Part shown: in pieces, positions 26,221 through 34,513 of the stretch
Position numbering within the stretch: the stretch's first letter is position 1
How the letters are laid out: each line of letters starts with the position of its first letter
Origin: a virus
IMG/VR virus record: IMGVR_UViG_3300047312_000378
Location: 1 to 46,752 of that record
Reading direction: 5' to 3' (one strand)
DNA length: 46,752 nt
Program-made: the position numbers and the translations under genes
Notes under the pieces: model-generated
What the model saw: the letters and a program-made list of their open reading frames with translations, nothing else
Databases searched by the model: none
Told to the model about the DNA's origin: nothing

Positions 26221-27291
26221 CTACTTTCTGAAGAGCGCTTCCGCCTCGGCCTTCTGCGCTTCCTTGGCCTGTAGCTCTCGGACGGTGCGCTCGATGTCCC
26301 GGTAGTCGAGGCCGTACGCTTTGCAGGTCGCCTTCAGGCGGTGGTTCGCGTCGTCGGCTTCTTCGTCGACCCAGGCCGTCAGCGCGGTCTCTACCAGCAG
26401 CCCCCGCAGTTCGGCCGAGCTCATCTTCTGGGCCCGCGCGGTCAGCTGCTTCCCGGTCTCCAACCCCCGGCGCTCGAGCACCGCCTCCGGAGCACCGCCA
26501 GAGGTCATGGCCGCCACCACCAGGCGGAGATCGTTGGGCTGCAGGTCCTGCCGGCGCTCCACCGCCTCGACGATTCGACCCATTGCGTAGGAGCGAACTC
26601 GGCGAATCATCGTCCGCACCGCCCTCTCCCCCGCCGCCGCGCTGCCCGCCCGCCTGGTCGCCGCTTCCTCGGAAGCATCGAGGCGCTTGAGCTCGGCCGC
26701 CGCTTCTCGAACCGTGGGCCGATCACCCCACCGGTTCTTCACCGTGACCAGGCCAAGGGCCGCCTTCTGTAGGCGATCGCCCTTTCGCCGGGCCACAAGC
26801 ACCGCAACGTCGGCCACCATGTGCCCCTCGACGAAGGCCTTCCGCGCCTCGGGGATGAGGTCGAGCAGCTTCATTCGCGCGTAGACGGTCGAGGCGGTCT
26901 TGCTCACCCGCTCCGCCACCTTCTCCACCGGGTACCCGAATTCATCCCGCAGCCGACCGTAAGCCTCGGCCTCCTCCATCGGGTGGAGGTCCTCCCGTTG
27001 AACGTTTTCAATCAGCTGGATCTCGAGCGCCTCCTCCGCGGTGAGGTCCTGAATCCGAACAGGGACCTCCCCGAGCTTCGCCGCCTTGGCTGCCCGGTAG
27101 CGTCGCGCTCCGGCGACGATCACCAACCCGTCGTCACCCGGCCGCACCAGGAGCGGCTCGAGAACTCCGTGCTCCTTCACGTTGGCGATCAGCTCGGCCA
27201 GGTCGCCGAACGACTTCCGCGGGTTGTTCGGGTCCTCTCGGAGCTCGCTCAGCTTGACGTCACGGGTCTCGACCTTCTTCGCCTTGGCCAT
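26221..27291 (-). CDS. ParB-like nuclease/partition-domain protein
   Basis: The 356-residue protein has the ParB/Srx fold start: KLSELREDPNNPRKSFGD, then VRPGDDGLVIVAGARRYRAA and IQLIENVQREDLHPMEEAEA, followed by an HTH region (KVAERVSKTASTVYARM). No ParA is encoded, so a role as regulator, CTPase switch or nuclease is as likely as partition. The ATG at 27291 gives the normal family start; a GTG at 27333 would add 14 unusual residues. Its stop codon directly abuts the convergent tRNA. It is the last gene of the leftward operon, with its own promoter-like region upstream. Confidence 0.85.
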   Translation of the reverse strand: MAKAKKVETRDVKLSELREDPNNPRKSFGDLAELIANVKEHGVLEPLLVRPGDDGLVIVAGARRYRAAKAAKLGEVPVRIQDLTAEEALEIQLIENVQREDLHPMEEAEAYGRLRDEFGYPVEKVAERVSKTASTVYARMKLLDLIPEARKAFVEGHMVADVAVLVARRKGDRLQKAALGLVTVKNRWGDRPTVREAAAELKRLDASEEAATRRAGSAAAGERAVRTMIRRVRSYAMGRIVEAVERRQDLQPNDLRLVVAAMTSGGAPEAVLERRGLETGKQLTARAQKMSSAELRGLLVETALTAWVDEEADDANHRLKATCKAYGLDYRDIERTVRELQAKEAQKAEAEALFRK

Positions 27292-27366
27292 CGGCAAGAA
27301 GTACCCCGGGCGAGGTCCGCCGCGGAACTGCACGCCGGTTCCGGTGTGCAGACAACCGCAGTGGCC

Positions 27367-27381
27367 ATACGTTTACAGACA
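27367..27381 (-). promoter_or_regulatory. TGTCTGTAA..GTAT motif upstream of the ParB-like gene
   Basis: On the minus strand the motif TGTCTGTAAACGTAT lies 76 bases upstream of the ParB-like start. A very similar motif stands upstream of the gpZ gene at 45881-45894. Around it, TGTCTG also occurs at 27347-27352 and 27388-27393, with CGTCTG at 27405-27410 (minus strand), suggesting an operator or a phage-specific promoter. Confidence 0.4.
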
Positions 27382-27394
27382 ATATTTGCAGACA

Positions 27395-27607
27395 TCAGCG
27401 CCCACAGACGTGGACTGCGAGGTCCGCGACTTCCTCGGTGCAGAGAATGCAAACCGAGCGCCCCGTCCGAGCAGCGTCGACTCCGCGAAACGTGAGCACC
27501 TCAGCCTGAAGCCGCCGCACCTCGGCGATCAGTTCGGCGACCAGTTCGGTGTCGATGTCATCTATCCAGGCCGATTCGATCTCCTTCAGCCGCTTGGGGG
27601 TCATCAT
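27395..27607 (-). CDS. Small helical protein with C-terminal Cys/His site
   Basis: The 70-residue protein has a helical N-terminal half and ends with CILC...HVC, a likely zinc site. The ATG overlaps the upstream stop as ATGA. Not recognised. Confidence 0.55.
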   Translation of the reverse strand: MMTPKRLKEIESAWIDDIDTELVAELIAEVRRLQAEVLTFRGVDAARTGRSVCILCTEEVADLAVHVCGR

Positions 27608-27930
27608 CGGCCCGCCTGGTCATCAGGCTCGAGCGGGGCGGCGGCAATCGAATCCCAGTCGCGCTGCAGCCATGCCGCTTGCGTCGGAACATCGACCGGC
27701 TCGATGCACCACCAAGCGCACTTCGTCGAACAGAACGAGGCCTCACAGTGTTCGCCGCTCGTCGCCGGGTAGCAGGTCTTGGAAAAGAACACCGACGTGC
27801 GCCAACCGCCGTCCCGCTCGTCGAAACTGTAGAGGCTCCACTTTCCGGCGGCGACGGATTCGCAGAACCCAACGCCGTCGGCGAGAAGGTGGCACACGTC
27901 GAACAGCACTGCGAGGACGAGCCATTTCAT
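27604..27930 (-). CDS. Putative exported Cys-rich protein
   Basis: The 108-residue protein begins MKWLVLAVLFDVCHLLADG, a short hydrophobic export-like segment, and contains eight cysteines and several tryptophans (AWWCIEP) later on. It is encoded in an early-type operon of cytosolic proteins, which makes an exported disulfide protein unusual. No family recognised. Confidence 0.5.
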   Translation of the reverse strand: MKWLVLAVLFDVCHLLADGVGFCESVAAGKWSLYSFDERDGGWRTSVFFSKTCYPATSGEHCEASFCSTKCAWWCIEPVDVPTQAAWLQRDWDSIAAAPLEPDDQAGR

Positions 27931-28142
27931 CGCGGGGCCCCGTTCTTAGTCCGGTTCTTCCTCGGCCGCCCGTTGTAGTTGGTTTCGGCTCGGCACCTAC
28001 GGCACCAGGATTGGATCACCTCGACCCCTCGCTTGATCGTTGTTCCAAAGTCAGACCCAACGGTGAGGTTTGGCCTCGAGCAATGCGGGCAGGGCTTGAC
28101 CGCTCCGATGTCGATCGGCATCCGCGCCAGCGACACAGTCAT
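27927..28142 (-). CDS. Zinc-ribbon protein
   Basis: The 71-residue protein has CPHC near residue 18 and CRRC near residue 47, a four-cysteine zinc ribbon, with a basic C-terminus. Such proteins bind nucleic acids or proteins. Start overlaps the upstream stop by four bases. Confidence 0.6.
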   Translation of the reverse strand: MTVSLARMPIDIGAVKPCPHCSRPNLTVGSDFGTTIKRGVEVIQSWCRRCRAETNYNGRPRKNRTKNGAPR

Positions 28143-28405
28143 TCGCCTACCCAGTTCTTTCGGTTTCCATGCACCAGCGCGATGGCAAGTTCGACGTCGC
28201 GGAAGGCGCTGTCTCTCGCAAACTCAGATGAATCGACCGACCACCAATGGACGATCGCCTCGCACGCACCAAGGAGCGTCGCGTTCTCGCGCTCAAGGCG
28301 CCGAATCTTCGCCTGCGGCGGTTCGGTCGCGTCGGGGTGCCGCCTACAGCCGAGGCTCCCGGGCAATGCATCGTTGATACATCCCGAATAGGTGCAGCCG
28401 CTCAC
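28139..28405 (-). CDS. Hypothetical protein with Cys-rich start and coiled coil
   Basis: The 88-residue protein has CTYSGC...GCRRH, a plausible zinc site, followed by a charged helix (AKIRRLERENATLLGAC). Coupled to its neighbours by four-base overlaps. Not recognised. Confidence 0.55.
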   Translation of the reverse strand: MSGCTYSGCINDALPGSLGCRRHPDATEPPQAKIRRLERENATLLGACEAIVHWWSVDSSEFARDSAFRDVELAIALVHGNRKNWVGE

Positions 28406-28539
28406 CGCCCTCCCCTCCCCATACGTCGGGGTGCCTGCAGCTGGGCGCAGTGGCGCCGCCGGCAGAACCAGAGGAACCGATCGTCAGCGTCCTCGGGCTT
28501 CAAATGAAAACCCACCGCACAAAGGAGCCAGCCGATCAC
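28402..28539 (-). CDS. Small 45-residue protein
   Basis: A GTG at 28539 overlaps the upstream stop (GTGA) and gives a 45-residue protein with a hydrophobic start, one Cys, then FLWFCRRRHC, a partial zinc-knuckle pattern. The upstream open frame to 28644 lies inside the ASCH gene and is rejected. Confidence 0.5.
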   Translation of the reverse strand: MIGWLLCAVGFHLKPEDADDRFLWFCRRRHCAQLQAPRRMGRGGR

Positions 28540-29198
28540 GGCGCGATCCTCTTGAACTCGACGACCCAGACCAAAGGGTTCTTGGCCCAGCTGCCGGCGC
28601 CGTTGATCGACTCCCAGAGGCCCCGGTAGTCCTGGATCGCCCATCGTTGCGAGCGCATCACCTCGTCGTCTTCGTCGAGCGCAAGCGGGACGCCTTCAGC
28701 CACCGCGTCAGTCTCGCTGATGTCGTTCAGCCGCTCGACTCGAACGCCGGTCACGTCGAGGGAAATGCGCGAGGCCCACCGCGGCATGAAGATCGAGGGC
28801 GTGGCCTTCAGCTTGAAGTCGTTCGCCGCCTCTCGGTCCGGCGATGTGGCTAGGTACTGCACCAGACGCGGCACACCTTCGCTGTCGGTGTGGGTGCAGA
28901 GGTCCCCATCGTTCCAGTTCTTCGGCGCGATGATCGAGGTCTCGCGCACCCAGAGCCGATCGCCCGGAAGGCAGTACGTAAAGACGGCCCCCGTTTTCGA
29001 ATGTCCAAACGCCGCGCCGGGCGGCATCGTCGTTCCGATCGACGTGGTGATACCCGCACCACCAATCGTCATCGGCTCCCATTCCCCGCGCCTGGTTTTG
29101 GTGGCGGGGAATTTCACGATTCGCCGCGTTTGGGTCTTCGTTCCAGCGAGCAGAGCCCGCACCATCGGCGCACTGAAGAGGATCGGTCGCTCGGTCAT
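28536..29198 (-). CDS. ASCH/PUA-like phage protein
   Basis: The 220-residue protein follows the phage family often labelled morphogenetic or ASCH: RPILFSAPMVRALLAGTKTQ then TRRIV, PGDRLWVRE, IFMPRWASRI, VTGVRVERLNDISETDA and a closing LWESINGAGSW...VVEFKRI. The PUA-like fold suggests binding to RNA or modified DNA bases. It sits among DNA methylation genes, which fits a base-recognition role. Confidence 0.8.
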   Translation of the reverse strand: MTERPILFSAPMVRALLAGTKTQTRRIVKFPATKTRRGEWEPMTIGGAGITTSIGTTMPPGAAFGHSKTGAVFTYCLPGDRLWVRETSIIAPKNWNDGDLCTHTDSEGVPRLVQYLATSPDREAANDFKLKATPSIFMPRWASRISLDVTGVRVERLNDISETDAVAEGVPLALDEDDEVMRSQRWAIQDYRGLWESINGAGSWAKNPLVWVVEFKRIAP

Positions 29199-29297
29199 TC
29201 AGTGACCTTCTGCGAACTGAAGCAGCTCCGCCGCCAAGTGCGGCTGGTCACCAAACACCGCCGTGGGCTTCCGCTGCTCGACCAACCCGGAGCGCAT
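29199..29297 (-). CDS. 32-residue micro-gene between methyltransferase and ASCH genes
   Basis: An ATG at 29297 overlaps the methyltransferase stop (TGATG), and the stop TGA at 29201-29199 is directly followed by the ATG of the ASCH gene. The 32-residue product MRSGLVEQRKPTAVFGDQPH ends LLQFAEGH. Exact fit into the operon on both sides supports translation, although it could instead be only a coupling spacer. Confidence 0.45.
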   Translation of the reverse strand: MRSGLVEQRKPTAVFGDQPHLAAELLQFAEGH

Positions 29298-30661
29298 CAG
29301 GCAGCCTCTCCGCCGTCGGCCTCATCAGGGATCCGCAGCTTCGGCTTCCGTGGCTTCTTCGGCTCAGGCAGCGCTTCGAACTTCTTCAGGCCCTCGGCCA
29401 GACGCGCACCCTCAGCCTCGGACAGGTTGAAGTCTTCAACCTCCGCCCGCCCACGCTTCTTCGGGAGCTCCGCCCCGGTGGTGACCCACCCTTCCCTTTC
29501 AGCTCTCGAGAACATTTCGATCCGCGAAGGTGACGGGCAAAGCTTCTCGACCAAGGCGTAGAAGGCGTCGGGCTTCGTCGAGTGCTCACCGCGGGGCGCC
29601 TGAAAGAGAGTGGATTGGCTCGCGCCCTCAACAACCGGCTTTCCTTTCACCGCGAGAATGCAGTGCTCGGTGACATTTCGAAGCCAATGCCCAGTCCCGA
29701 TCCTCATCTTGTCCCACGTGAGCAGCGTCTTCGGCTCGAAGCCCCAAGCGTTGAGCGCCTTGGTTGCGCTTCCGTCGATCAGGTGAGTGTTCGTCACCCA
29801 AAGCCAAAGCACGCAATCGTCCGCGGCCGGGATCTTCAGGGCGCAGATCTCGGCCAGTTCCATTGGCGGATAGGGGCAGCCGCCGCGCGCCGCGTCGGAG
29901 CCATCGAGCTCGTCTTCGAATTTCCACGGCGGGTCACAGGAAATTACCGCGAACGCGCCCGTCGGTGGCTGGTAAACGCGAACCTGAGCGACCTGCTCAC
30001 GGCGGAGCAGCGATCGGGTCGCGGCCTTCATGGTCTCCCCGGTCTTGGCGACCTGGGTGGCGATCTCTCGTTGCTTCTCAGGCGCCAGCCGCCCAAGTTT
30101 CATGAGCTCGGTAACTCCCGGGCTCTTCGCCGCCGGGATCTCCCGAATTATCATCTTCGCCTCAGTGTCGAGGCCCTTGGCGGCCTGCATGTGCTGGCGA
30201 ACGGATCGATCCGTGGTTCCAGTTTTCTTGGCTGTGTCCTTGGCAAATCCGGAAACGATTTCCGGATCTCCGACCTTCACCTTCTTATTCCGAGGCTTTG
30301 GCCCAGGTCTCGAAGCCTCCTTCGCCTCTGGGTGCATCTGATCCCAGATCTCTCGCCGGTCGTCTGTCGCCTCAATTCTTTCGAGTGCCGTCATCTGGTT
30401 CCGGCAGAGGTTCTCGTCGATGCGCGCCAGCTCGCGGCCCAGGATATCGAGGTCGGAGCGCCGGAACTCGATCACCCGCTCGCCGAGCTTCTTGGTCGCC
30501 TCCAATCGGTGGAGTCCGGCGATCAGGTTGTTCTCGTCGTCGAGGATGATCGGGTTGAGCAGCCCAATCTCTCGGATGCTGTCCACCAGCGCCTCGACCG
30601 CTTCGGGCCGGGCCTTTCGGTTCTTGGCGACCTTCACCTTCGACACTTCGATCTCAGCCAC
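29297..30661 (-). CDS. ParB-like domain fused to MT-A70 DNA adenine methyltransferase
   Basis: The 454-residue protein joins two domains. Residues 1-110 are ParB/Srx-like (ALVDSIREIGLLNPIIL; NLIAGLHRLEATKKLGE; LCRNQMTALER). Residues 230-390 are MT-A70 N6-adenine methyltransferase with catalytic D243-P-P-W and a later CVLWLWVTNTHL. The linker has an HTH-like segment. The lack of a restriction enzyme beside it suggests an anti-restriction or regulatory methyltransferase. GTG start, overlapping the upstream GIY-YIG gene by eight bases. Confidence 0.88.
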   Translation of the reverse strand: MAEIEVSKVKVAKNRKARPEAVEALVDSIREIGLLNPIILDDENNLIAGLHRLEATKKLGERVIEFRRSDLDILGRELARIDENLCRNQMTALERIEATDDRREIWDQMHPEAKEASRPGPKPRNKKVKVGDPEIVSGFAKDTAKKTGTTDRSVRQHMQAAKGLDTEAKMIIREIPAAKSPGVTELMKLGRLAPEKQREIATQVAKTGETMKAATRSLLRREQVAQVRVYQPPTGAFAVISCDPPWKFEDELDGSDAARGGCPYPPMELAEICALKIPAADDCVLWLWVTNTHLIDGSATKALNAWGFEPKTLLTWDKMRIGTGHWLRNVTEHCILAVKGKPVVEGASQSTLFQAPRGEHSTKPDAFYALVEKLCPSPSRIEMFSRAEREGWVTTGAELPKKRGRAEVEDFNLSEAEGARLAEGLKKFEALPEPKKPRKPKLRIPDEADGGEAA

Positions 30662-31130
30662 GGGCCACCTCGATCAGCTTCAGGAGATACGGCGTCGCCC
30701 GGTACCATTCGCCGCGCACGCGACCGTCCCCGATCTTTCGGCGAAGGCGCCGTAGGTCGGCTGGAGTGCCGAGCAATGTGGCGAGCAGGACCAGTTCAGT
30801 CGGGCAGCCCAACTGGAGACGCGTCAGGTGCTCGGCCGGCGCTGACGACAGGCCGATCGTGATCAGTCCAGTCGTCGCTTCTTCGATGAAGAAGATCACG
30901 GGCCGCAATGGAGCGCGCATTTCACGCTCGGCCTGTTTGATCGTCAGCTTCCCGGCTCCCATCTGTCGAATCAGATCGGGCCGCGTTCTCCCGATCGCCT
31001 GCACGCGCTGCACTTGAGGATCCGCATTGAGCCTCGCGATTTCGGCGTTCAGGTCAGCGACAACTTGTTCGTCGGTTCGGGCGGCCAGCTCGCGGCGGAT
31101 CTCGGCTGACGTCTTCAGTTTGGTCTTCAC
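30654..31130 (-). CDS. GIY-YIG-like (T5orf172/MUG113) protein
   Basis: The 158-residue protein has a coiled N-terminal part, then RPVIFFIEEATTGLITIGLS, LTRLQLGCPTELVLLAT and GRVRGEWYRATPYLL, the pattern of T5orf172/MUG113 GIY-YIG domains. The first motif reads IFF and ITIGL instead of GIY and YIG, so catalysis is doubtful. The GTG at 31130 overlaps the C5-methyltransferase stop. Confidence 0.68.
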   Translation of the reverse strand: MKTKLKTSAEIRRELAARTDEQVVADLNAEIARLNADPQVQRVQAIGRTRPDLIRQMGAGKLTIKQAEREMRAPLRPVIFFIEEATTGLITIGLSSAPAEHLTRLQLGCPTELVLLATLLGTPADLRRLRRKIGDGRVRGEWYRATPYLLKLIEVARG

Positions 31131-32764
31131 GCAGTTCTCCTGAGCTTCAGTGGGAGGTTCGCCGCGACGACTGCTTCGGCGACCTCGGGGCAAACGCTGT
31201 TCCCAATCAGCCGCACCTTCGCGGCCTTCGTGGTGGCGGCCGACAGGTCGTAGTCAGCGGCGAAGCGGCCGAACTGGGCGGCGAGCAGCTCGTGCGACTC
31301 GAGCATTCGCATTCCGATGTCGACGATCTGGTAGTCGATGCCGCTGATCGTCACCAGGCCGAGCCGGTGCTTCGAGGTGATCGTCCGCGCCGGCTCGTTC
31401 AGCGACTGCCCGCCAGTGCCGTCGGTTCCGTAGAAGGCGGTGAGGAAGGCGCGAACCTCGGCAACGTGGATGCCGCCCGCGCTGATCGTCGGCACTGGCT
31501 CCTCGACCGACCCAGAAGCGGGCTGGCTCGGGTCGGTACCGCGAAACTTCGCCAGACAAATCGCGGCGAGACTGCTGTGGTCCCGGGTGGTGATCGTGGG
31601 AACTGGCTGCTTGAGCTCCTGGCCGAGCACCACCCCGCCGCCATCGGCTCGCAGCGGGTCGCCGAAATGTTTCACCAAAAAGGCCGACACCAGGCCCTGC
31701 TTCACCCCCTCCGCCATCAGGGTGCCCATTGGGGCGTGAAGGTCGAGGTAGCGCGGGCGCTGGGCGGCGGCGTCTCCGACCGCGGGCCGTTCGCCGTAGC
31801 CGGTCTGAACCAGCGTCGGAGCTATCAACACCCGGTCGTTCTTGGCGGTGATCGTTCCAATCGGGTCCGCTCCGCCAGTCGCCGCCGATTGCCCGGCTCG
31901 GCCGCCAACCCCGGCGATCACCGGCACCACCAGCGCATGGCTTCGGCTGGTCGCGGTGATCGTCGTCAGAGGGTCGTCGATGCTGCTGACGCGTGTGCCG
32001 GTCTTGTGGTCGTCGCCGTGGTTCACCTTCACGATGAACGGGGTGGGGTTCTCCAGGACGAAGCGGCGAATACCCTGGGCGATGCGCCAGAGTGTCTTCT
32101 CAGCCAGCGGCCGCTTCCGCTCGAAGATGCTCGGGCAAGGAAGGCTCCAGTCGATGCACTCCGCCACGGTGTGAACCGGAAGCTTCCCGGGTCCGTGCGT
32201 GGTCTCCGGCCAAACGATCGGCTTCCCGTCGCACCGTGCCACCAGGAACAGCCGCCGCCGCTTCGTGGGTGCGCCGTAAAGGGAGGCGTCGAGGATGCGG
32301 TGGTCGACCTTGTAGCCGAGCAGCTCGAGCGCCCCGCGCCACTGCGCGAAGGTCTCGCCCATCTTCGCCTTGACCGGCTTGCCATCGTTGTCGAGCGGTC
32401 CCCACCCGAGGAACTCGCGAACGTTCTCGAGGCAGATGACGTCGGGCCGCACGTCGCGCGCCCAGTCGACCACCACCCAAGCAAGGCTCCGGTTCCCGCT
32501 CTCGCGCGGCTTGCCGCCCTTCGCCACGCTGAAGTGGGTGCAGTCGGGCGAGGCCCAGAGCAGTTCGACCTTGCGCCGGCCGACAGCGGTCTTCGGGACC
32601 ACCGCCCAGATGTCGGCACTGAGGTGATGGGTGCGCGGGTGATTCGCCTTGTGCACCGCAAGGGCAACCGGCGAGTGGTTGATCGCCAGGTCGACGATGC
32701 GGCCTGTGGCCGCCTCGATGCCGACGGATGCGCCGCCGCCACCCGCGAAGAGGTCGACGATCAA
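31127..32764 (-). CDS. DNA C5-cytosine methyltransferase
   Basis: The 545-residue protein carries SAM motif DLFAGGGGASVGIE at residues 4-17, the catalytic loop as ASPDCTHFS with Cys75, and ENVREF at 113-118. SPDC replaces the usual PCQ, a variant known in phage and prophage enzymes of this group. Motif VIII-like RRRLFLVAR and a closing GNSVCPEVAEA are present. The long middle region (residues 260-450) has repeated DPLTTIT/DPIGTIT/VPTITTR segments, probably the target-recognition part. Confidence 0.92.
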   Translation of the reverse strand: MIVDLFAGGGGASVGIEAATGRIVDLAINHSPVALAVHKANHPRTHHLSADIWAVVPKTAVGRRKVELLWASPDCTHFSVAKGGKPRESGNRSLAWVVVDWARDVRPDVICLENVREFLGWGPLDNDGKPVKAKMGETFAQWRGALELLGYKVDHRILDASLYGAPTKRRRLFLVARCDGKPIVWPETTHGPGKLPVHTVAECIDWSLPCPSIFERKRPLAEKTLWRIAQGIRRFVLENPTPFIVKVNHGDDHKTGTRVSSIDDPLTTITATSRSHALVVPVIAGVGGRAGQSAATGGADPIGTITAKNDRVLIAPTLVQTGYGERPAVGDAAAQRPRYLDLHAPMGTLMAEGVKQGLVSAFLVKHFGDPLRADGGGVVLGQELKQPVPTITTRDHSSLAAICLAKFRGTDPSQPASGSVEEPVPTISAGGIHVAEVRAFLTAFYGTDGTGGQSLNEPARTITSKHRLGLVTISGIDYQIVDIGMRMLESHELLAAQFGRFAADYDLSAATTKAAKVRLIGNSVCPEVAEAVVAANLPLKLRRTA

Positions 32765-33408
32765 GCCGGCACCAGGACCATCGCTCGCTCGGTGAGCTTC
32801 GCGAGGTGCGCCATGGCCTCGGGCCCCTCATCAGCGGCAACCCGTGCGAGTTCTGGCGTGCCCGACCAAATCGACGCGAGAACCTCCGCCCGAGTTGCTG
32901 TTCGTCCCTCGGCGTACCAGCGAACCTCTTTCGGGGTGCCGACCTCGAACAGTAGGCCATCGCGCCCGGCCGGAATCAGCTTGAACCCGGAGGTGATCCA
33001 CACGAGCGCTACGCCGGGGTTCCGTCTGATGGAAAAACCGGCGGGATCCACGGCGTCCTCGGGCATCCCAGCTTCTCGCCGCCGTGCCTTCGGCATCGTG
33101 AGAAACGGGCAAGCCTTGGCGGCGAAGTCTGCGCACTCGATACAGCTGGGCGGCTCCGCTGAGACTCGGTTGATCGCGCACATCGGGCCGATGACGAACG
33201 CGAACTTCTTGGGCCGTCGGCAACCACAGATCCAGCAGAGCCCGAGAGTCAATGCCCGCTCGAAGTAGGTGCTGCTCATCACCCGGAAATCCGGTTTGCC
33301 GTCGATCCACTCGACGAACTTCGGCACCGGGTAGCCGCGATGGTCGACCGGCAGATCGCGCATCTGGACCGGCAACGCCGGGAGGCCCTCCCTGATCGCG
33401 GCGCCCAT
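32761..33408 (-). CDS. Hypothetical Cys-rich phage protein
   Basis: The 215-residue protein has CWIC near residue 58, a Cys at about 77 and CIEC near 89, followed by CPF, which could bind one or two metals. It resembles phage proteins found beside DNA methylases but its function is not known. It overlaps the methyltransferase start by four bases. Confidence 0.6.
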   Translation of the reverse strand: MGAAIREGLPALPVQMRDLPVDHRGYPVPKFVEWIDGKPDFRVMSSTYFERALTLGLCWICGCRRPKKFAFVIGPMCAINRVSAEPPSCIECADFAAKACPFLTMPKARRREAGMPEDAVDPAGFSIRRNPGVALVWITSGFKLIPAGRDGLLFEVGTPKEVRWYAEGRTATRAEVLASIWSGTPELARVAADEGPEAMAHLAKLTERAMVLVPA

Positions 33409-33735
33409 CTACCCAGCCCTCCGCTTCAAACCCGTGCGGAAGCCTTGCTCCGACGTGTGATCGAGGTGGTCGGCCCACAACTCCTCGATCCGAACGTCGT
33501 CCCGCTCCGTCGTGTTGACGGTGCAAGGAGACCAGTCGGCTCCATACTCGGGTACGAACCGCGGCGATCGCCACCCGCAGTCACAGGCGGCGGCAATGAA
33601 TTCCACCGGCCGCACCGCGGTCTCGGGATAGCTGAGTTCGCGGTAAATTCCGGACCCAGGATCGCAATCCTCCCTGGTGACGATTCCGACTGCGTACCCC
33701 TCGTGGCCCGGGTGGCTGTCCCTGAAGTAGCCCAT
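33409..33735 (-). CDS. Hypothetical 108-residue protein
   Basis: The product has AACDCGWRSP in the middle and an acidic/His stretch EELWADHLDHTSEQG. The C-D-C-G-W-R motif is shared by small actinobacterial and phage proteins of unknown role. It lies exactly between neighbours with no gap. Confidence 0.55.
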   Translation of the reverse strand: MGYFRDSHPGHEGYAVGIVTREDCDPGSGIYRELSYPETAVRPVEFIAAACDCGWRSPRFVPEYGADWSPCTVNTTERDDVRIEELWADHLDHTSEQGFRTGLKRRAG

Positions 33736-34227
33736 TCAGGCCGCCCCGCCGTCTTCGATCTCCGTGTGGCCGACGACCTCGACCTTCAGTTCGAAACCCA
33801 TCGCCCGCGCGGCGTTCTGGGCCTTGGCGACGCACGGCTCGCACATCTTCGACGTCTTCCCGGGCCAGTAGGCGATCACCGTCGCGATGGCGTCGTGGCC
33901 TTCGATCTTCTGCTCGCACATCGGCACCCCGAGCCGTCTGGCCACAAGGGTCAGCGGAACAAGGGTCGCCTTCGGTCGCTCGGGGGCGGCAACCGGCGCG
34001 GCGGCGGAATCACGGTCGAATGCTTCGACGATTCCGGCGACCTCGCGTCGAAAGTTTCCGAGGTGCTCGACCTCCGCGGCCAACAACCGGTTCGCCGCGG
34101 TCTGCTGGGCGAGGGCCATTAAGATCCTTTCCAGCGCCTCCGCCCGGGAAGCGATGGTGCCGTTGGGATTGAGCGCCTCGAAGGACCACTCGGAGATCTC
34201 CTCTCGATTCGGATTGAGAATGCTCAA
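33736..34227 (-). CDS. Hypothetical protein with CxxC site
   Basis: A TTG at 34227 overlaps the upstream stop (TTGA), giving 163 residues. The N-terminal half is helical, and the C-terminal half has MCEQ and KMCEPCVAKAQNAARAMGF, a possible zinc site. The longer frame to 34521 lies over the next gene and is rejected. Confidence 0.5.
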   Translation of the reverse strand: MSILNPNREEISEWSFEALNPNGTIASRAEALERILMALAQQTAANRLLAAEVEHLGNFRREVAGIVEAFDRDSAAAPVAAPERPKATLVPLTLVARRLGVPMCEQKIEGHDAIATVIAYWPGKTSKMCEPCVAKAQNAARAMGFELKVEVVGHTEIEDGGAA

Positions 34228-34481
34228 GCGGGCACCCCCGCCGCTTCGATGTCCTGCCCTGGGTCGCGCGGGATCGCCAGCGTCGAGCCGCACGAGCAGT
34301 CGCGGAGCTCGAGCAGCTGTTCCGGTCCCTCTTCGTCGGCCTCGATCTTCTGGCTCCCTAGCAGAGGGAGCGTCGCCCACCGGTCCGCCGTGTGGCTGGT
34401 GCCGCACCGTCCGCATCGGGAAACAAAGAGGACCGTCTTCTTCACCGCCACTCGCTGCCCATTCAGCGCGCCGCTCGACAT
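34224..34481 (-). CDS. Zinc-ribbon protein, first gene of the leftward operon
   Basis: The 85-residue protein has CGRCGTSH and CSCGS, giving a four-ligand metal site. ATG at 34481 has GGAGA eight bases upstream. It is the promoter-proximal gene next to the heptad-repeat operator, so it should be among the first expressed. Confidence 0.6.
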   Translation of the reverse strand: MSSGALNGQRVAVKKTVLFVSRCGRCGTSHTADRWATLPLLGSQKIEADEEGPEQLLELRDCSCGSTLAIPRDPGQDIEAAGVPA

Positions 34482-34513
34482 TTGCGTGTCTCCGTTGGTG
34501 ACCGACGAAACAA

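Noticed and set aside
26221-27333. Plasmid-style ParAB partition system
   Set aside because: Only ParB-like proteins occur; no ParA ATPase was seen, and an integrase with attP indicates integration instead.
31292-33268. 658-residue plus-strand open frame opposite the C5-methyltransferase
   Set aside because: Antisense shadow with no recognisable motif; the minus strand holds all methyltransferase motifs.
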